Shown: piece by piece, positions 12,169 through 20,940 of the stretch
Layout: the number at the start of each line of letters is the position of its first letter
Numbering within the stretch: the stretch's first letter is position 1
Origin: Plakobranchus ocellatus
Taxonomy: Eukaryota > Mollusca > Gastropoda > Plakobranchidae
Assembly (NCBI GenBank): GCA_019648995.1
Contig: BLXT01008339.1
Coordinates: 1,166,821 to 1,188,488 of the forward strand
DNA: 21,668 bases
Direction of reading: 5' to 3'
Translations under genes and position numbers: made by a program
The notes under the pieces: model-generated
Seen by the model: only the letters and a program-made list of their open reading frames with translations
Databases searched by the model: none
Told to the model about the DNA's origin: nothing

Positions 12169-15100
12169 GTTTGTCAGCTACCTAATAATGACATGCACCA
12201 AAGTTCTGTTGTCTTATCGTACACAATTATTTTCATCAAATATATAATTTATAAAATACAATTAAAAAATGAGTACTTGTCCATCCTGCCTGTAAAGTAT
12301 GGTAAATAACTTAGTAAATATCAAATTCAAATATTCTGTTTTTGTTTTTTTTCTTTCTCAGGACTCAAACGAATGGGTGCTCGTGTTCGATTCAATGCAG
12401 AATGCGACCTCTTGTTACTGGAACAGGCTGTGGCATGTCGTGTCTACCAGCAGCAAGGAGGCCGTGGTTGGAAAGCGGTAGGATCAGATGTATTTATGGA
12501 AGTTTTAAAAAGAGGATAGGAATGTTGTTGCTTTGTCTGAGTGGGCCTGGCATAGTCTACTTACAAATTGAGGGTAGTTTGAAGAATGGTGTGATTACAA
12601 AATGAGGGATTTTCTAGTGTAATTTAGAGACATAGACTGCTTAAAAAAAAACAGTAGGGTGTATTGTCGTGTAATGTAGTGACAATAGATTGCTTATGAG
12701 TTGAGAGTATTCTAGTGCAGTGTAGAGACATAGACTGCTGTTGAGTTGAGAGTGTTGTCATTCAGTGTAGTGACATAGACTGCTTATGAATTGAGGTTAT
12801 TGTAGTACAGTGTAAAGACAGACTGCTTATGAGTTGAGTTTATTGAAGTGCAGCAAAGAGACATACTCTGCTTAAGAGTTGAGGATATTGCAGTGCAGTG
12901 TAGAGACATAGACTGCTTTTGAGTTGAAAGTGTTGTCATTCAATGTAGTGACTTAGATTGCTTATAATGAGTTGAGGGTATTGTAGCACAGTGTAGACAC
13001 ATTGACTGCTTATGAGCTTAGGGTATTGAAGTGCAGCAAAGAGATATACTCTGCTTATGAGTTGAAGGTATTGTAGTGCAGTATAGACATTGACTGCTTA
13101 TGAGTTGAGGGTATTGTAGTGCAGTGTAGAGACATTGACTGTTTATGAGTTGAGGGTATTGTAGTGCAGTGAAGAGACATTGACTGCTTATGAATTGAGG
13201 GTACAGTAATGCAGGGAAGAGACATAGACTTCTTATGAGTTAAGACATATGTATCTCATCACCCTTCCTCTACAAAGTTACATCAAAATTGAATTAAAAT
13301 TAAAATATTAAAGTTCAATTTCTGAGGACAAATTGTTGTTATGTATTTTGTCTTTTATATGTTATCTGAATTATGTGTAAAGCTATTATAATCATCTATA
13401 TTATATTGAATTATATGTAGAAGCGCCCATCAAAGCTTGCTGTGTTTAATCAAGAGCCTTCACACGTCATGAGCAGAGCCTGTCTAATAGTCCCATTGTG
13501 AGAATTCTCAAGCCTGACCAAAGTGATTCTGCTTCACAGCACAACTGGCTTTGTTTAATTATCTGGGACGCTGGGAATAAAGTACTCATGGTTGTAGAAA
13601 GTTGCCACCAGTTATTGGGTAGGCTTTCTACCTTCTACAACCATGAGTTCTTTATTCCCAGCATCTCAGATAATTTAACAAAGCCAGTTGTGCTGTGAAG
13701 CAGAATCGCTTGCCTGCTAAGTTGAGCTAAAGACAAAATTACAGCTCTTAAAAAAAAAAATGACCTGGATCCATATTTTTTTTCATGGGCAGTCTTTTTT
13801 TGTTGCTATGATATTACGCATTTGTTTGGCTTTTTTAAAAAGAAGACTTATAATATAGGCATTAAGACATCATTCCATTGCCAATTAAAATGAATGGGAT
13901 GAATGGGGCCTTTTCTTTGTCAATTGGTTAATCTGCAGTTTAGCCTATGAGATCACCAGTCAGATTGTCATTATATCATGAGAGATATGCATTCATTTTA
14001 CTCAAGAGATCCCCAGTCAGATTCTCAGCTGGCTGGTATTACATGAGCCTGTACTGGTATAACTATCATGATTAGAGGTCTGCATCCATTTTACAGGTGG
14101 CTAGTAATCTGTACAATCTGCACGAGAAGTTCCAGTACATCACACCGCGCTGTGCTCGAGAGCGTACACAATTACTGGTAGCCAAATATGCTACAGAAAC
14201 AGGACAGACCCCGAGTGGGTAAGCCTTGAAAAAGATAACGTTAATTACATTTGATTTGATAAAGCTCTCTAGTTTTCATGTGATTGGATTATTCTTCTTA
14301 TGGTGTTCTTGCTCTTGTTTTACTCTCCTGTGAATTTTGTGGGGCTTCAGAGGCACAGTGGCTAGCGAGTCCACCTGTGATCTGCAGGGACCCTTCTGTC
14401 ACAGGTTCGAGACCCGTCACTGCTGCCCTGGCCTGATGGAGGGCTGGAAAGACTGAAATCACCTTGTTGTGGGCTGGCTGTACACAAAAAATTAAACCTG
14501 TGAATTTTTGATTAGAATTACATAATGATCTTATAAGGCATTTAGTTTTGTAACTAGAAATACTAACACTAACAGAATGCATTGCAAAGATTTTCTATAA
14601 TTTATTATCTCTGTTACCCAACAGTACATTTAAATACCACAAGAGCAAGAAAATCATCATAATGATAAAATTTAAGTCTGAAGTGAAGTGATGTTTAATG
14701 GTTTCTTATGATAGTCTACATTATAGACAGTGAAATGGTTTTCAATGGTTTAATAGATAGTCCTCATTACAGACAGTGAAGTAGTCTTTAATGGTTTCAT
14801 AGATAGTCTACGTTATAAACAATGAAGTGGTTTTGGCTTTGGCAGGCAGGCATGTTGTCTTTATTAATATGTATTTCTTGAGATCAGTTTGAGTCAGAAG
14901 TCACATTTTGGACATTTTAAACCATAGAAATTTCTGTGAGATGTTTAATATTGAAAACTGGGTAGGGCTGGATTGATTCGCAGCCAGGATGTGGGATTTT
15001 TAACTTAAAAAAAAAACTACAAAAAACATTGAGAAGAAATTAGATCTTAAAGTTACTCTGGTGACATAGGTTTGATTGATCAGGTTCAGTGAGTAAAGGG

Positions 15101-16931
15101 TGGAAAACAAATTTTAGAAACCTTCAAATGTTTAACATGTTTCTTTCAAATTAAATGGATTTTTCAAAGGATTCAGAACTCTTGATAAGGAAAAAAAGAT
15201 GAAATCATCATTTGCATGAGTAAGATATATCAGCTCTCTGTACATAGATTGTTTATGGTCAAAGTATTGTGGATGATTCAGATGTTTCAACTGTGTTTTG
15301 GAGCAGGTTTCTGTATATAGTTTGTTTATGGTTAAACTGTTGTGAATGATGCAGATGTTTTAACTGTGTTTTGGAGCAGGTTTCTGTCTATAGTTTGTTN
15401 TGTTGTGAATGGTGCAGATGTTTTAACTGTGTTTTGGAGCAGGTTTCTGTCTATAGTTTGTTTATGGTTAAACTGTTGTGAATGATGCAGATGTTTTAAC
15501 TTTGTTTTGGAGCAGGTTTCTGTCTATAGTTTGTTTATGGTTAAACTGTTGTGAATGGTGCAGATGTTTTAACTGTGTTTTGGAGCAGGTTTCTGTCTAT
15601 AGTTTTTTTATGGTTAAACTGTCATGGATGTTTTGGATGTTTTCATTGTGTTTTGGAGCAGGTCCAATGGTGAACTGGAGAAAAGTGAAAAGGCCATACT
15701 TCTCAACCAGCTCCTGCACAGCAGGCAGAAGGGAAGGCAAGGGGGGGCAGAAGCAGAGGCCAACCACACTAGTGAGGATCTTCCTGACTCACTGCAGCCC
15801 AAGATAGAATTCCCAGAATCCACACAATCCATAGACTCCTTTCCTGACAGCGCCAATAATGGACAGATGAATGAATCTGGAGACTATGATATTGCCGCTG
15901 CTGTTATAACCAATGGGAATGAGGATATACATGTGTACAGAGCAGACAGTGTGCCACGCAGTCCCAGAGGTTTGTAGGGTATATTGAGAGGAGGTCTTTA
16001 TTGTTGAAAGCATACACATTTGAGGGTTCCCCGAAACATGATTTGTCATTATTGCTATTTTCAAAAGATTTTCTACTTGCCATATTTGAAAAAATTGAAC
16101 TGATCAATATGTAAATCTTGAGTTTGTTAGTGTAAAGGTATAAGAAGTAATGTTTTATGCTTAAAAAATTCAGTTTTGAATTCATCTTTGCTGTGTAAAT
16201 TCACCAAATAATTTTCGAACATAACTATGATGACAGTATCACTCAAAAAGTGGCTACCCATCAACAATTTAAGCTCATTCACCACAAGGTAAAAACATAC
16301 AGACCAATTTTTTAGCATGGACCTACCGCTACAATGAACTTTACATGAATTATACCTTACTGATACTCCACTGGGCTTTTCCATTTTGCAATGGGAGGTT
16401 CCTTTCTTTTCAAAATGCAGTAAAAAAAAGTGATACAACTTTGGGGTCCACCTTTTGCATATATAAAGTCTGATGAACCAAAGAATTTTTTTACAGCAGT
16501 CATTCTTCTTGAAAATTACGTTTCCTTCATGGAATAGCAGAGTATGTCATTGACAATGGCTGCTTAGTTTATAAAAACATTTTAAAATGTAATGAGCTCT
16601 GCTGAACTTGTAAAGGAGGGGTTTGCAAATGCGATCACCTGCTCCTTGTGTGAAGTGTTGTGAAGTCAAACAAGAATATTTATATCTTATCTCGGCAGGT
16701 CGAAAGCGTAAGGCAGCATCACCAAGGAGAGTGACAGAAGATAAAGAGCATTACTTGTTACAGCTTGTGAGTTCATTGGAAGAGACAAGTCGCAAGCATA
16801 CTCGCTTGCTCGAGGAAGAGTTAGACCTGAGACGAAGGGAGTTTGAGCTGAGGGCCCAGCGGCTGCAGATGGAAATGGCGGAACGTACGGCCATGGTGGA
16901 TCTCATTAAGGCTTTAGTGGATAAGATCTGA
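12153..16931 (+). CDS. Myb/SANT-like DNA-binding protein with C-terminal coiled coil
   Basis: Five exons, 12153-12168, 12362-12477, 14097-14218, 15662-15969 and 16699-16931, join to 265 codons including TGA (264 residues), all GT-AG and in phase. Residues about 8-105 form a Myb/SANT-like domain: the KRMGARVRF lead-in, an acidic DLLLLEQAV helix, a central W42 in GRGWKAVASNL, the recognition-type block TPRCARERTQLLVAKY and the SGSNGELEKSEKAILLNQLL helix, matching the layout of invertebrate Myb/SANT-like proteins. A low-complexity acidic linker rich in Ser, Asn and Asp spans about 108-185. A basic patch RGRKRKAASPRR (187-198), likely a nuclear signal, leads into a Glu/Arg/Leu-rich coiled coil (200-250) ending MVDLIKALVDKI. 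It is likely a nuclear DNA-binding protein; targets are unknown. Such families are sometimes transposon-derived, which is not shown here. Exon 1 is the least certain part. Confidence 0.85.
12362..12477 (+). CDS. Myb/SANT-like gene exon 2
   Basis: The acceptor is a long T-rich tract ending ttctttctcag at 12361; the donor GTAGGA starts at 12478 in phase 0. It encodes LKRMGARVRFNAECDLLLLE and on to GRGWKA, the first helices of the domain. Confidence 0.88.
12555..13245. repeat. 45-bp minisatellite, about 14 copies
   Basis: The unit is roughly tgcttatgagttgagggta followed by ttgtagtgcagtgtagagacattgac. Landmark tgct starts fall at 12691, 12736, 12781, 12824, 12869, 12914, 12959, 13007, 13052, 13095, 13140, 13185 and 13230, mostly 45 apart with 43 and 48 exceptions. 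The first copies (12555-12690) are degenerate. It lies in intron 2 of the Myb/SANT-like gene, about 80 bp past the donor. Confidence 0.93.
13525..13707. repeat. Long inverted repeat: 75-nt arms, 33-nt loop
   Basis: The left arm 13525-13599 (starting GATTCTGCTTCACAGC) and the right arm 13633-13707 are reverse complements with only four differences and no gap; one difference is a G-U wobble in RNA. The loop offers an alternative pairing of gtagaaag with ctttctac. No target-site duplication or known terminal motif is seen. It may be a foldback element or a hairpin formed by recent inverted duplication. It lies in intron 2 of the Myb/SANT-like gene on its transcribed strand. Confidence 0.95.
14097..14218 (+). 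CDS. Myb/SANT-like gene exon 3
   Basis: The acceptor ccattttacag ends at 14096 and the donor is GTAAGC at 14219 (phase 2). It encodes VASNLYNLHEKF through TPRCARERTQLLVAKY to TGQTPSG, the recognition part of the domain. Confidence 0.9.
14339..14496 (+). mobile_element. tRNA-derived SINE with target-site duplications
   Basis: The 158-bp insert carries an A-box-like cagtggctagcgag and a B-box GGTTCGAGACC (about 14403), the internal RNA polymerase III promoter of tRNA-derived SINEs, then a body with atcaccttgttgtgggctgg and a short A-rich tail ending aaaaaattaaa. It is flanked by perfect 12-bp direct repeats CCTGTGAATTTT at 14327-14338 and 14497-14508. It sits in intron 3 of the Myb/SANT-like gene in sense orientation. 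A diverged relative lies at 3075-3208. Confidence 0.92.
14677..14830. repeat. ~46-bp tandem repeat, three copies
   Basis: The unit is approximately tttaatggtttcatagatag followed by tctacattatagacagtgaagtgg. The aatgg landmark falls at 14697, 14744 and 14790. It is imperfect and lies in intron 3 of the Myb/SANT-like gene. Confidence 0.85.
15228..15661. repeat. 73-bp tandem repeat ending at the 3' splice site of exon 4
   Basis: About six units, each ending ttaactgtgttttggagcag followed by gtttctgt. The gagcagg landmark starts at 15301, 15374, 15437, 15510, 15583 and 15656: period 73 except one of 63 that contains the n at 15400. The last unit supplies the real acceptor of exon 4, so every earlier unit carries a copy of a TTTTGGAGCAG|G acceptor and a tttaac branch-like motif. 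The first unit (15228-15300) is diverged. Confidence 0.93.
15400..15400. other. Undetermined base (n) within the 73-bp repeat
   Basis: The unit around it is 10 bp short of the 73-bp period. It marks an assembly join, so the true copy number of the repeat may be larger. Confidence 0.9.
15662..15969 (+). CDS. Myb/SANT-like gene exon 4
   Basis: The acceptor ttttggagcag ends at 15661 and is the last unit of a 73-bp tandem repeat. The frame runs SNGELEKSEKAILLNQLL, then the acidic linker, to SVPRSPR with one base before the donor GTTTGTA at 15970. If this donor is not used the frame adds GL and stops at once. Confidence 0.88.
15970..16698 (+). other. Intron 4 of the Myb/SANT-like gene
   Basis: A 729-bp GT-AG intron. 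AT-rich, with minus-strand open frames that resemble no known protein. No repeats were seen. Confidence 0.7.
16699..16931 (+). CDS. Myb/SANT-like gene exon 5 (basic patch, coiled coil, stop)
   Basis: The acceptor atctcggcag ends at 16698. The frame gives RKRKAASPRRVTEDKEHYLL, a heptad-rich Glu/Arg/Leu helix and ALVDKI before TGA at 16929-16931. Codon use is clearly protein-like and GC is higher than in the flanks. Confidence 0.92.
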
Positions 16932-17493
16932 TGACAGGAAGGAGCGTATTGCAGAGAGGGGGATTCGTAGGCTGCCATTTTCTGCAGGATAAACGATGTT
17001 GCTACAATGTTAGTTGCTATGTCAATATAGAATGAGTCAACCTCATGTGTGAAGCAGTCCCATTTAGGGGGGAGTTTGCCTCATCCACTAGTTCACAGAT
17101 GCATATGGACATGATGCAGCACTTTTGATAGTTTACATCCTACTATAGACATAGTTGACTTCATGTCCCGCTAACTGAGTGAAGCTGCAGATACACGTGT
17201 CTGATTTTAAATCAAAATCCTTAATGTAACAAGTGAAAATTGTTATTCTTTCACCTTCACAGTTCTGTAATTGTGTTCAGAAAATTCTGCACATAGAGGC
17301 AATGAATCATTTTCATCCTGCTAGATTAGTTTTTTTTTTTTCAAATAGAACTCAGTCATAAGGATCCACAACTCAACTCGTTTTTTTTTACCTGCAACAC
17401 ATTTGTTTCCCCCTCCTGTGTATTTCTATTACTAATTTAGCAATGAAACTTAGTGATTAGAACTGGTAAACAATTACAAAGGCTGATGAAACA

Positions 17494-17499
17494 ATTAAA
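17494..17499 (+). terminator. Candidate poly(A) signal ATTAAA of the Myb/SANT-like gene
   Basis: ATTAAA 563 bases past the stop is followed within 12 bases by tgtgttgtgt, a GT-rich downstream element. It is the best candidate in this 3' flank; no AATAAA was found between it and the stop. Confidence 0.4.
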
Positions 17500-18275
17500 A
17501 TATGGACTTGTGTTGTGTCACCACAAAATAAGATGTCTTGTGACAAAATCAGCGCTGAAACTCTGTGCTTCCGAGAGAGCTATTGGACCCTCGCAAACGT
17601 TGCGAATGAATTTGGATAGGGCACATTGAGAATTGTGACCTCCTTTCCTATATCTTTTCACATAATTGTTCCTGCCGCAAAATGCCACATCTTGCGATGA
17701 AGCTACACATATAAAACAGATGGAAATAAGATTTTGAATCTTTGACTTTAGTAAAATTTGGCAGTTACAACTAGTTGTTTTGAGACACAGGCATTTGAAG
17801 TTGAGGTTTAAATTTTTCATAGCTGTTTCTCAAGAACATTTATACAACAACACAGCACTACAAGATATATAATAAGCTCCATGCAGCTTTCTATATCACT
17901 CGGCTCAAGTTGAATTTTTTAAAAAATCATATTGGCCTAAATGTGTAATATGGATTTGGAAGTTCTGTGTGAAGATTATGTTTGGTTCTTCTCATATAGT
18001 TCAGTCAGCCTGAATGTTTAATACAAACTTGAAATTTTTACTTGCAGACTATGTGTGCTTCTATTCATATGGGACATACGAGCATGAAGTATTGCATTCT
18101 GTGGTGTACCAGTGTATGCTTTGCAAGACAATACATGGTGACCTGGTAATCCAGTTAGCTATCTTTACTGTGCTGTGCACTTGCAACTTGTTTAGACTAG
18201 ATTATTTTATTCTATTATTCATTCAGCTGTAGCAGTCGCCAAGCCAAACCTCATGTCTTGTGGTAGATTGTTGTG
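17500..18275. other. Intergenic DNA, nothing supported
   Basis: There are open frames on both strands (17820-17518 minus, 18014-18232 plus), but no conserved motif, splice framework or repeat. A 15-bp palindrome TCGCAAACGTTGCGA lies at 17591-17605. Confidence 0.5.
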
Positions 18276-18277
18276 AA

Positions 18278-18527
18278 TCTTGTGGTTGATGGAGTTGAGA
18301 AGATTTATGTGTTTAATGTATCCTCATTCAGAGAGTACATAGTGTGGTTGATGAGGTTGAGAAGTTTTATGTGATTAATGTATCCTCATTCAGAGAGTAC
18401 ATAGTGTGGTTGATGAGGTTGAGAAGTTTTATGTGTTTAATGTATCCTCATTCAGAGAGTACATAGTGTGGTTGATGAGGTTGAGAAGTTTTATGTGATT
18501 AATGTATCCTCATTCAGAGAGTACATA
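18278..18527. repeat. 62-bp tandem repeat, four copies in alternating types
   Basis: The unit is roughly gtggttgatgaggttgagaa, then gttttatgtgtttaatg and tatcctcattcagagagtacatagt. The tcctcattca landmark starts at 18321, 18383, 18445 and 18507, exactly 62 apart. Copies 1 and 3 read gtgtttaatg while copies 2 and 4 read gtgattaatg, suggesting a 124-bp higher-order unit. A short TG run (18528-18542) follows. Confidence 0.95.
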
Positions 18528-18542
18528 GTGTGTGTGTGTGTG

Positions 18543-19255
18543 GCAAAAGGTAGGAGTAGGTTTTAAATATTGTGTAAGGAGTAAAGACAGTTGAAGAAGC
18601 AGTTCTCTTTGTGTATCCGTGCTTTTTAAATTTGCATTATTGAGCGTTGTTTGAACAGCTCTGTTTCTTTTTTTTTTATGTGATTATCAAGACAATATAG
18701 TTACAAACCCAAGGTAAAATACATTTTACAGATCTGCTCACTGCATGAGGCATGATGTTTGATTTTGTATCAGCTACTGATTTGTTTTTGGTTTGTTTCA
18801 CAAATTTTTATATTGTATGCCCACATTTTGATTCAGCATTATGTATAAAAATTTTAGACGACTTTAAAATCCTCTCTCAGACAAGTATTTTATTTTGACC
18901 TAAAATTATGTTTCAATTGATTTTTTTTTGGTACATCTTGTCATTTTGAATTTCTTCTCCATCAATATATCCTTATATATGAAATATGTAATTGTTGTGT
19001 TAATATGATATGGTTTTTTTTTTTATTTTTTGTAACTGCTCAGCATGCGTATATGCATTCATCATATTCTTTCTGTCATTTTCTCATAATAACATTTACA
19101 GTGGAGGTTTTTGAGATGTCAGCTAGAGATCCCAGTAACTCCATCCTGTGCTTCCTTCAGGATCTGATTTTTGCTGTTTTGATCCCTGTGATTGTCGTAT
19201 TTGTCATGTCACCCTCTCCTTTGCTTGCGACTTCTCTCCTTGCTCTAATGCAAGT
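18543..19255. other. AT-rich intergenic DNA, nothing recognised
   Basis: T-rich DNA with homopolymers. The plus-strand open frame at 19005-19292 is hydrophobic only because of T richness and has no family signature. Confidence 0.5.
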
Positions 19256-19258
19256 GAT

Positions 19259-19459
19259 CCTCAGTCTCTCATGGATATTTTATACTTTCTAGGCTAGGAT
19301 TCTCTGGAGTTTCAATGGCTTATACAATTCTCAGTCTCTCTTGGATAGTTCATACTTTCTAGACTAGGATTCCCCTAGGTTCCAGTAGCTTATACAATCC
19401 TCAGTCTCTCTTGGATATTTCATACTTTCTAGGCTAGAATTCCCCTGGGTTTCAATAGA
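19259..19459. repeat. 70-bp tandem repeat, nearly three copies
   Basis: The unit begins tcagtctctcttggatattt and continues catactttctaggctagg. Starts at 19261, 19331 and 19401 are exactly 70 apart. Copies are diverged by a few substitutions and the last is incomplete. Confidence 0.93.
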
Positions 19460-19585
19460 GCTCTGAAAACTGAAGAACTGATAAGGCACATCTTTTCAGG
19501 GATGTGTCTTACCTTCATAATCACAGGAAAGGTTTTCAGCTGAGCTGGCGAGAGATAAAGAATTGTGAAGACTGATCTTTTCAGT

Positions 19586-19925
19586 ACTTGATAAAAGTGG
19601 AAACAACTTTTTGTGATCTACTTAGGAACAAGGACTGTGTTCTTTTCTAAACTTGGTTGAAATTGAATCAGCTTTTTTGTTTATTTTTAGGAGCAAGGAT
19701 TGTGTTCTCCTTGCAATACTTGATAAAAGTGGAAACAACTTTTTTTTTTTCTCTTTTCTATACTTGGTTGAAATGGAATTGGCTTTGCGTGAGCTGCTTA
19801 GGAACGAGACTGTGTTCTCTTTGCTAGACTTGGTTGAAATGGAATCAGCTTTGTTTGAACTGCCTAAGAACAAGAGTGTTTTCTTTTCTTTCTCTTTTCT
19901 GTTATTTGGTTCCGTGAACTGCTTA
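19586..19925. repeat. ~66-bp degenerate tandem repeat, about five copies
   Basis: Recurring blocks are acttggttgaaatggaatca (or acttgataaaagtgg) and aggaacaaggactgtgttct. The acttg landmark falls at 19586, 19651, 19718, 19762 and 19828, about 66 apart with one short unit. Long open frames on both strands here (19653-19967 plus, 20002-19622 minus) follow from the repeat, whose 66-bp unit is a multiple of three, not from a gene. Confidence 0.8.
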
Positions 19926-19929
19926 GGAA

Positions 19930-20435
19930 TTAAGATAAATGAAGGCTCTGCCACTTTCTTAACATGACGGTTAAGACTTGACACAGCCTCTATTCTTGAC
20001 ATTGTCCACTGCTGTAAATCTAAAAAATATATTTTTAACGATTATTTTTTTTTATTCCTAGCAATGCCTAGGTACTAAATAAGTTTATACTTTCTTCAAT
20101 TTTCTCTAGTCTTCTTATACAAAGAAGTAAAAACTTAGTGAAGAAATGTTCACTGTCACTGAAATTGCATTCCCTACATATTTCTGCTGGAATGTTTATG
20201 GTTATTGTTATTGTACCTCATTATGATAAGCTTCGTATCATGTAATTGCTTGAAGGCATGAAGGGTTTTGTGCATTATCATTTGAGTTTGTAAATAATTT
20301 CTCCAATACAGTGCAATTTTTTTTGTTTATTTATGTTGTTTTGTTTTGTTTTCTTCACCTTTCTGAAGTACCAAAATGTATTAGACATGATTAAACTCAC
20401 ACATAGATATGCTATCACATACAGTGACAATCTAT
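19930..20435. other. AT-rich intergenic DNA, nothing recognised
   Basis: No exon, RNA gene or repeat array is visible; a T- and GTTTT-rich stretch lies at 20320-20350. Confidence 0.5.
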
Positions 20436-20448
20436 TTTACTATTATTC

Positions 20449-20600
20449 ATGAAGCCATTCCAGGTGACTCACAAGCCACAGTGTTTTCACACTTTAGAGA
20501 CACTGTCACCATTTCAAGTTCCTTTCCATCTGAAGACCCAAGACCATACTGAGAGACACATACAGGTGTTAAATAGCAAGCATTTTTTTTATAGGGAAAA
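20449..20600 (+). pseudogene. Possible degenerate C2H2 zinc-finger fragment
   Basis: The frame reads MKPFQVTHKPQC, then FHLKTQDHTERHI, reminiscent of KPFQC...C...F..HLKTH linkers of C2H2 zinc fingers. A shifted frame at the end reads ETHTGVK, like a finger linker. The cysteine and histidine spacing is broken and no intact finger can be read, so it could be chance. Confidence 0.2.
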
Positions 20601-20859
20601 GTTATTGTTAGCGTCATTTTCTCAAAAATGATTTTTACAAGATCTGACTCATTAGGATGTAATTCTCTGGTCAAAGATTTTGTAATTCTAAGCCTTCAAT
20701 TTATTTTGTCTGCAGATTTATTCATAAAATGTTAATAGCTGTTTTATACTTTAAGCCTCATCTGCACAAGCAACTCAATGATCAGCCCAATAATTCACTA
20801 ACTAAGATCTATGCCTCCAAGCAATCTGTCACTATTGATAGGTTAAGAACATGAAATTG

Positions 20860-20940
20860 CCCTACCCATAAATAGAACCCTGGGTCTTTAGGTTGTCAGG
20901 CAGTTATTTAGTATCACACTTATAGCAAAGTGAAGTTTAC
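20860..20940 (-). mobile_element. Possible decayed tRNA-derived SINE fragment
   Basis: On the minus strand the stretch reads ctgcctgacaacctaaagac then ccagggttctattt, close to the D-arm-to-B-box layout of tRNA-derived repeats (B-box consensus GGTTCRANNCC). The A-box is poor and no duplication or tail was found. It differs from the family at 14339. Confidence 0.3.

Noticed and set aside
13498..13698. 66-codon plus-strand open frame
   Set aside because: It spans the hairpin arms and loop and is explained by the inverted repeat.
13525..13707. Canonical microRNA precursor
   Set aside because: The stem is 75 nt and nearly fully paired, without the bulges and ~60-80-nt total size usual for animal precursors; kept only as a hairpin of unknown role.
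14339..14430. Functional tRNA gene
   Set aside because: A B-box is present but the sequence does not fold as a full cloverleaf and is flanked by target-site duplications, so it is a SINE head.
14298..14582. 94-codon minus-strand open frame
   Set aside because: It lies on the antisense strand of the SINE at 14339-14496 and has no gene structure.
15478..15807. 109-codon plus-strand open frame with repeated FWSRF-like blocks
   Set aside because: It is the 73-bp repeat read in one frame running into exon 4 out of frame; the true frame is SNGELEKSEK.
17518..17820. 100-codon minus-strand open frame with several cysteines
   Set aside because: No recognisable domain or cysteine spacing, no splice signals, and composition like the surrounding intergenic DNA.
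19005..19292. Hydrophobic 95-codon open frame resembling a membrane protein
   Set aside because: T-rich DNA gives Phe/Leu/Val runs by composition; it runs into the 70-bp tandem repeat and lacks conserved content.
19622..20002. 126-codon minus-strand and 104-codon plus-strand open frames with internal repeats
   Set aside because: They follow the ~66-bp tandem repeat, whose unit length keeps frames open on both strands. Protein repeats appear only because the DNA repeats.
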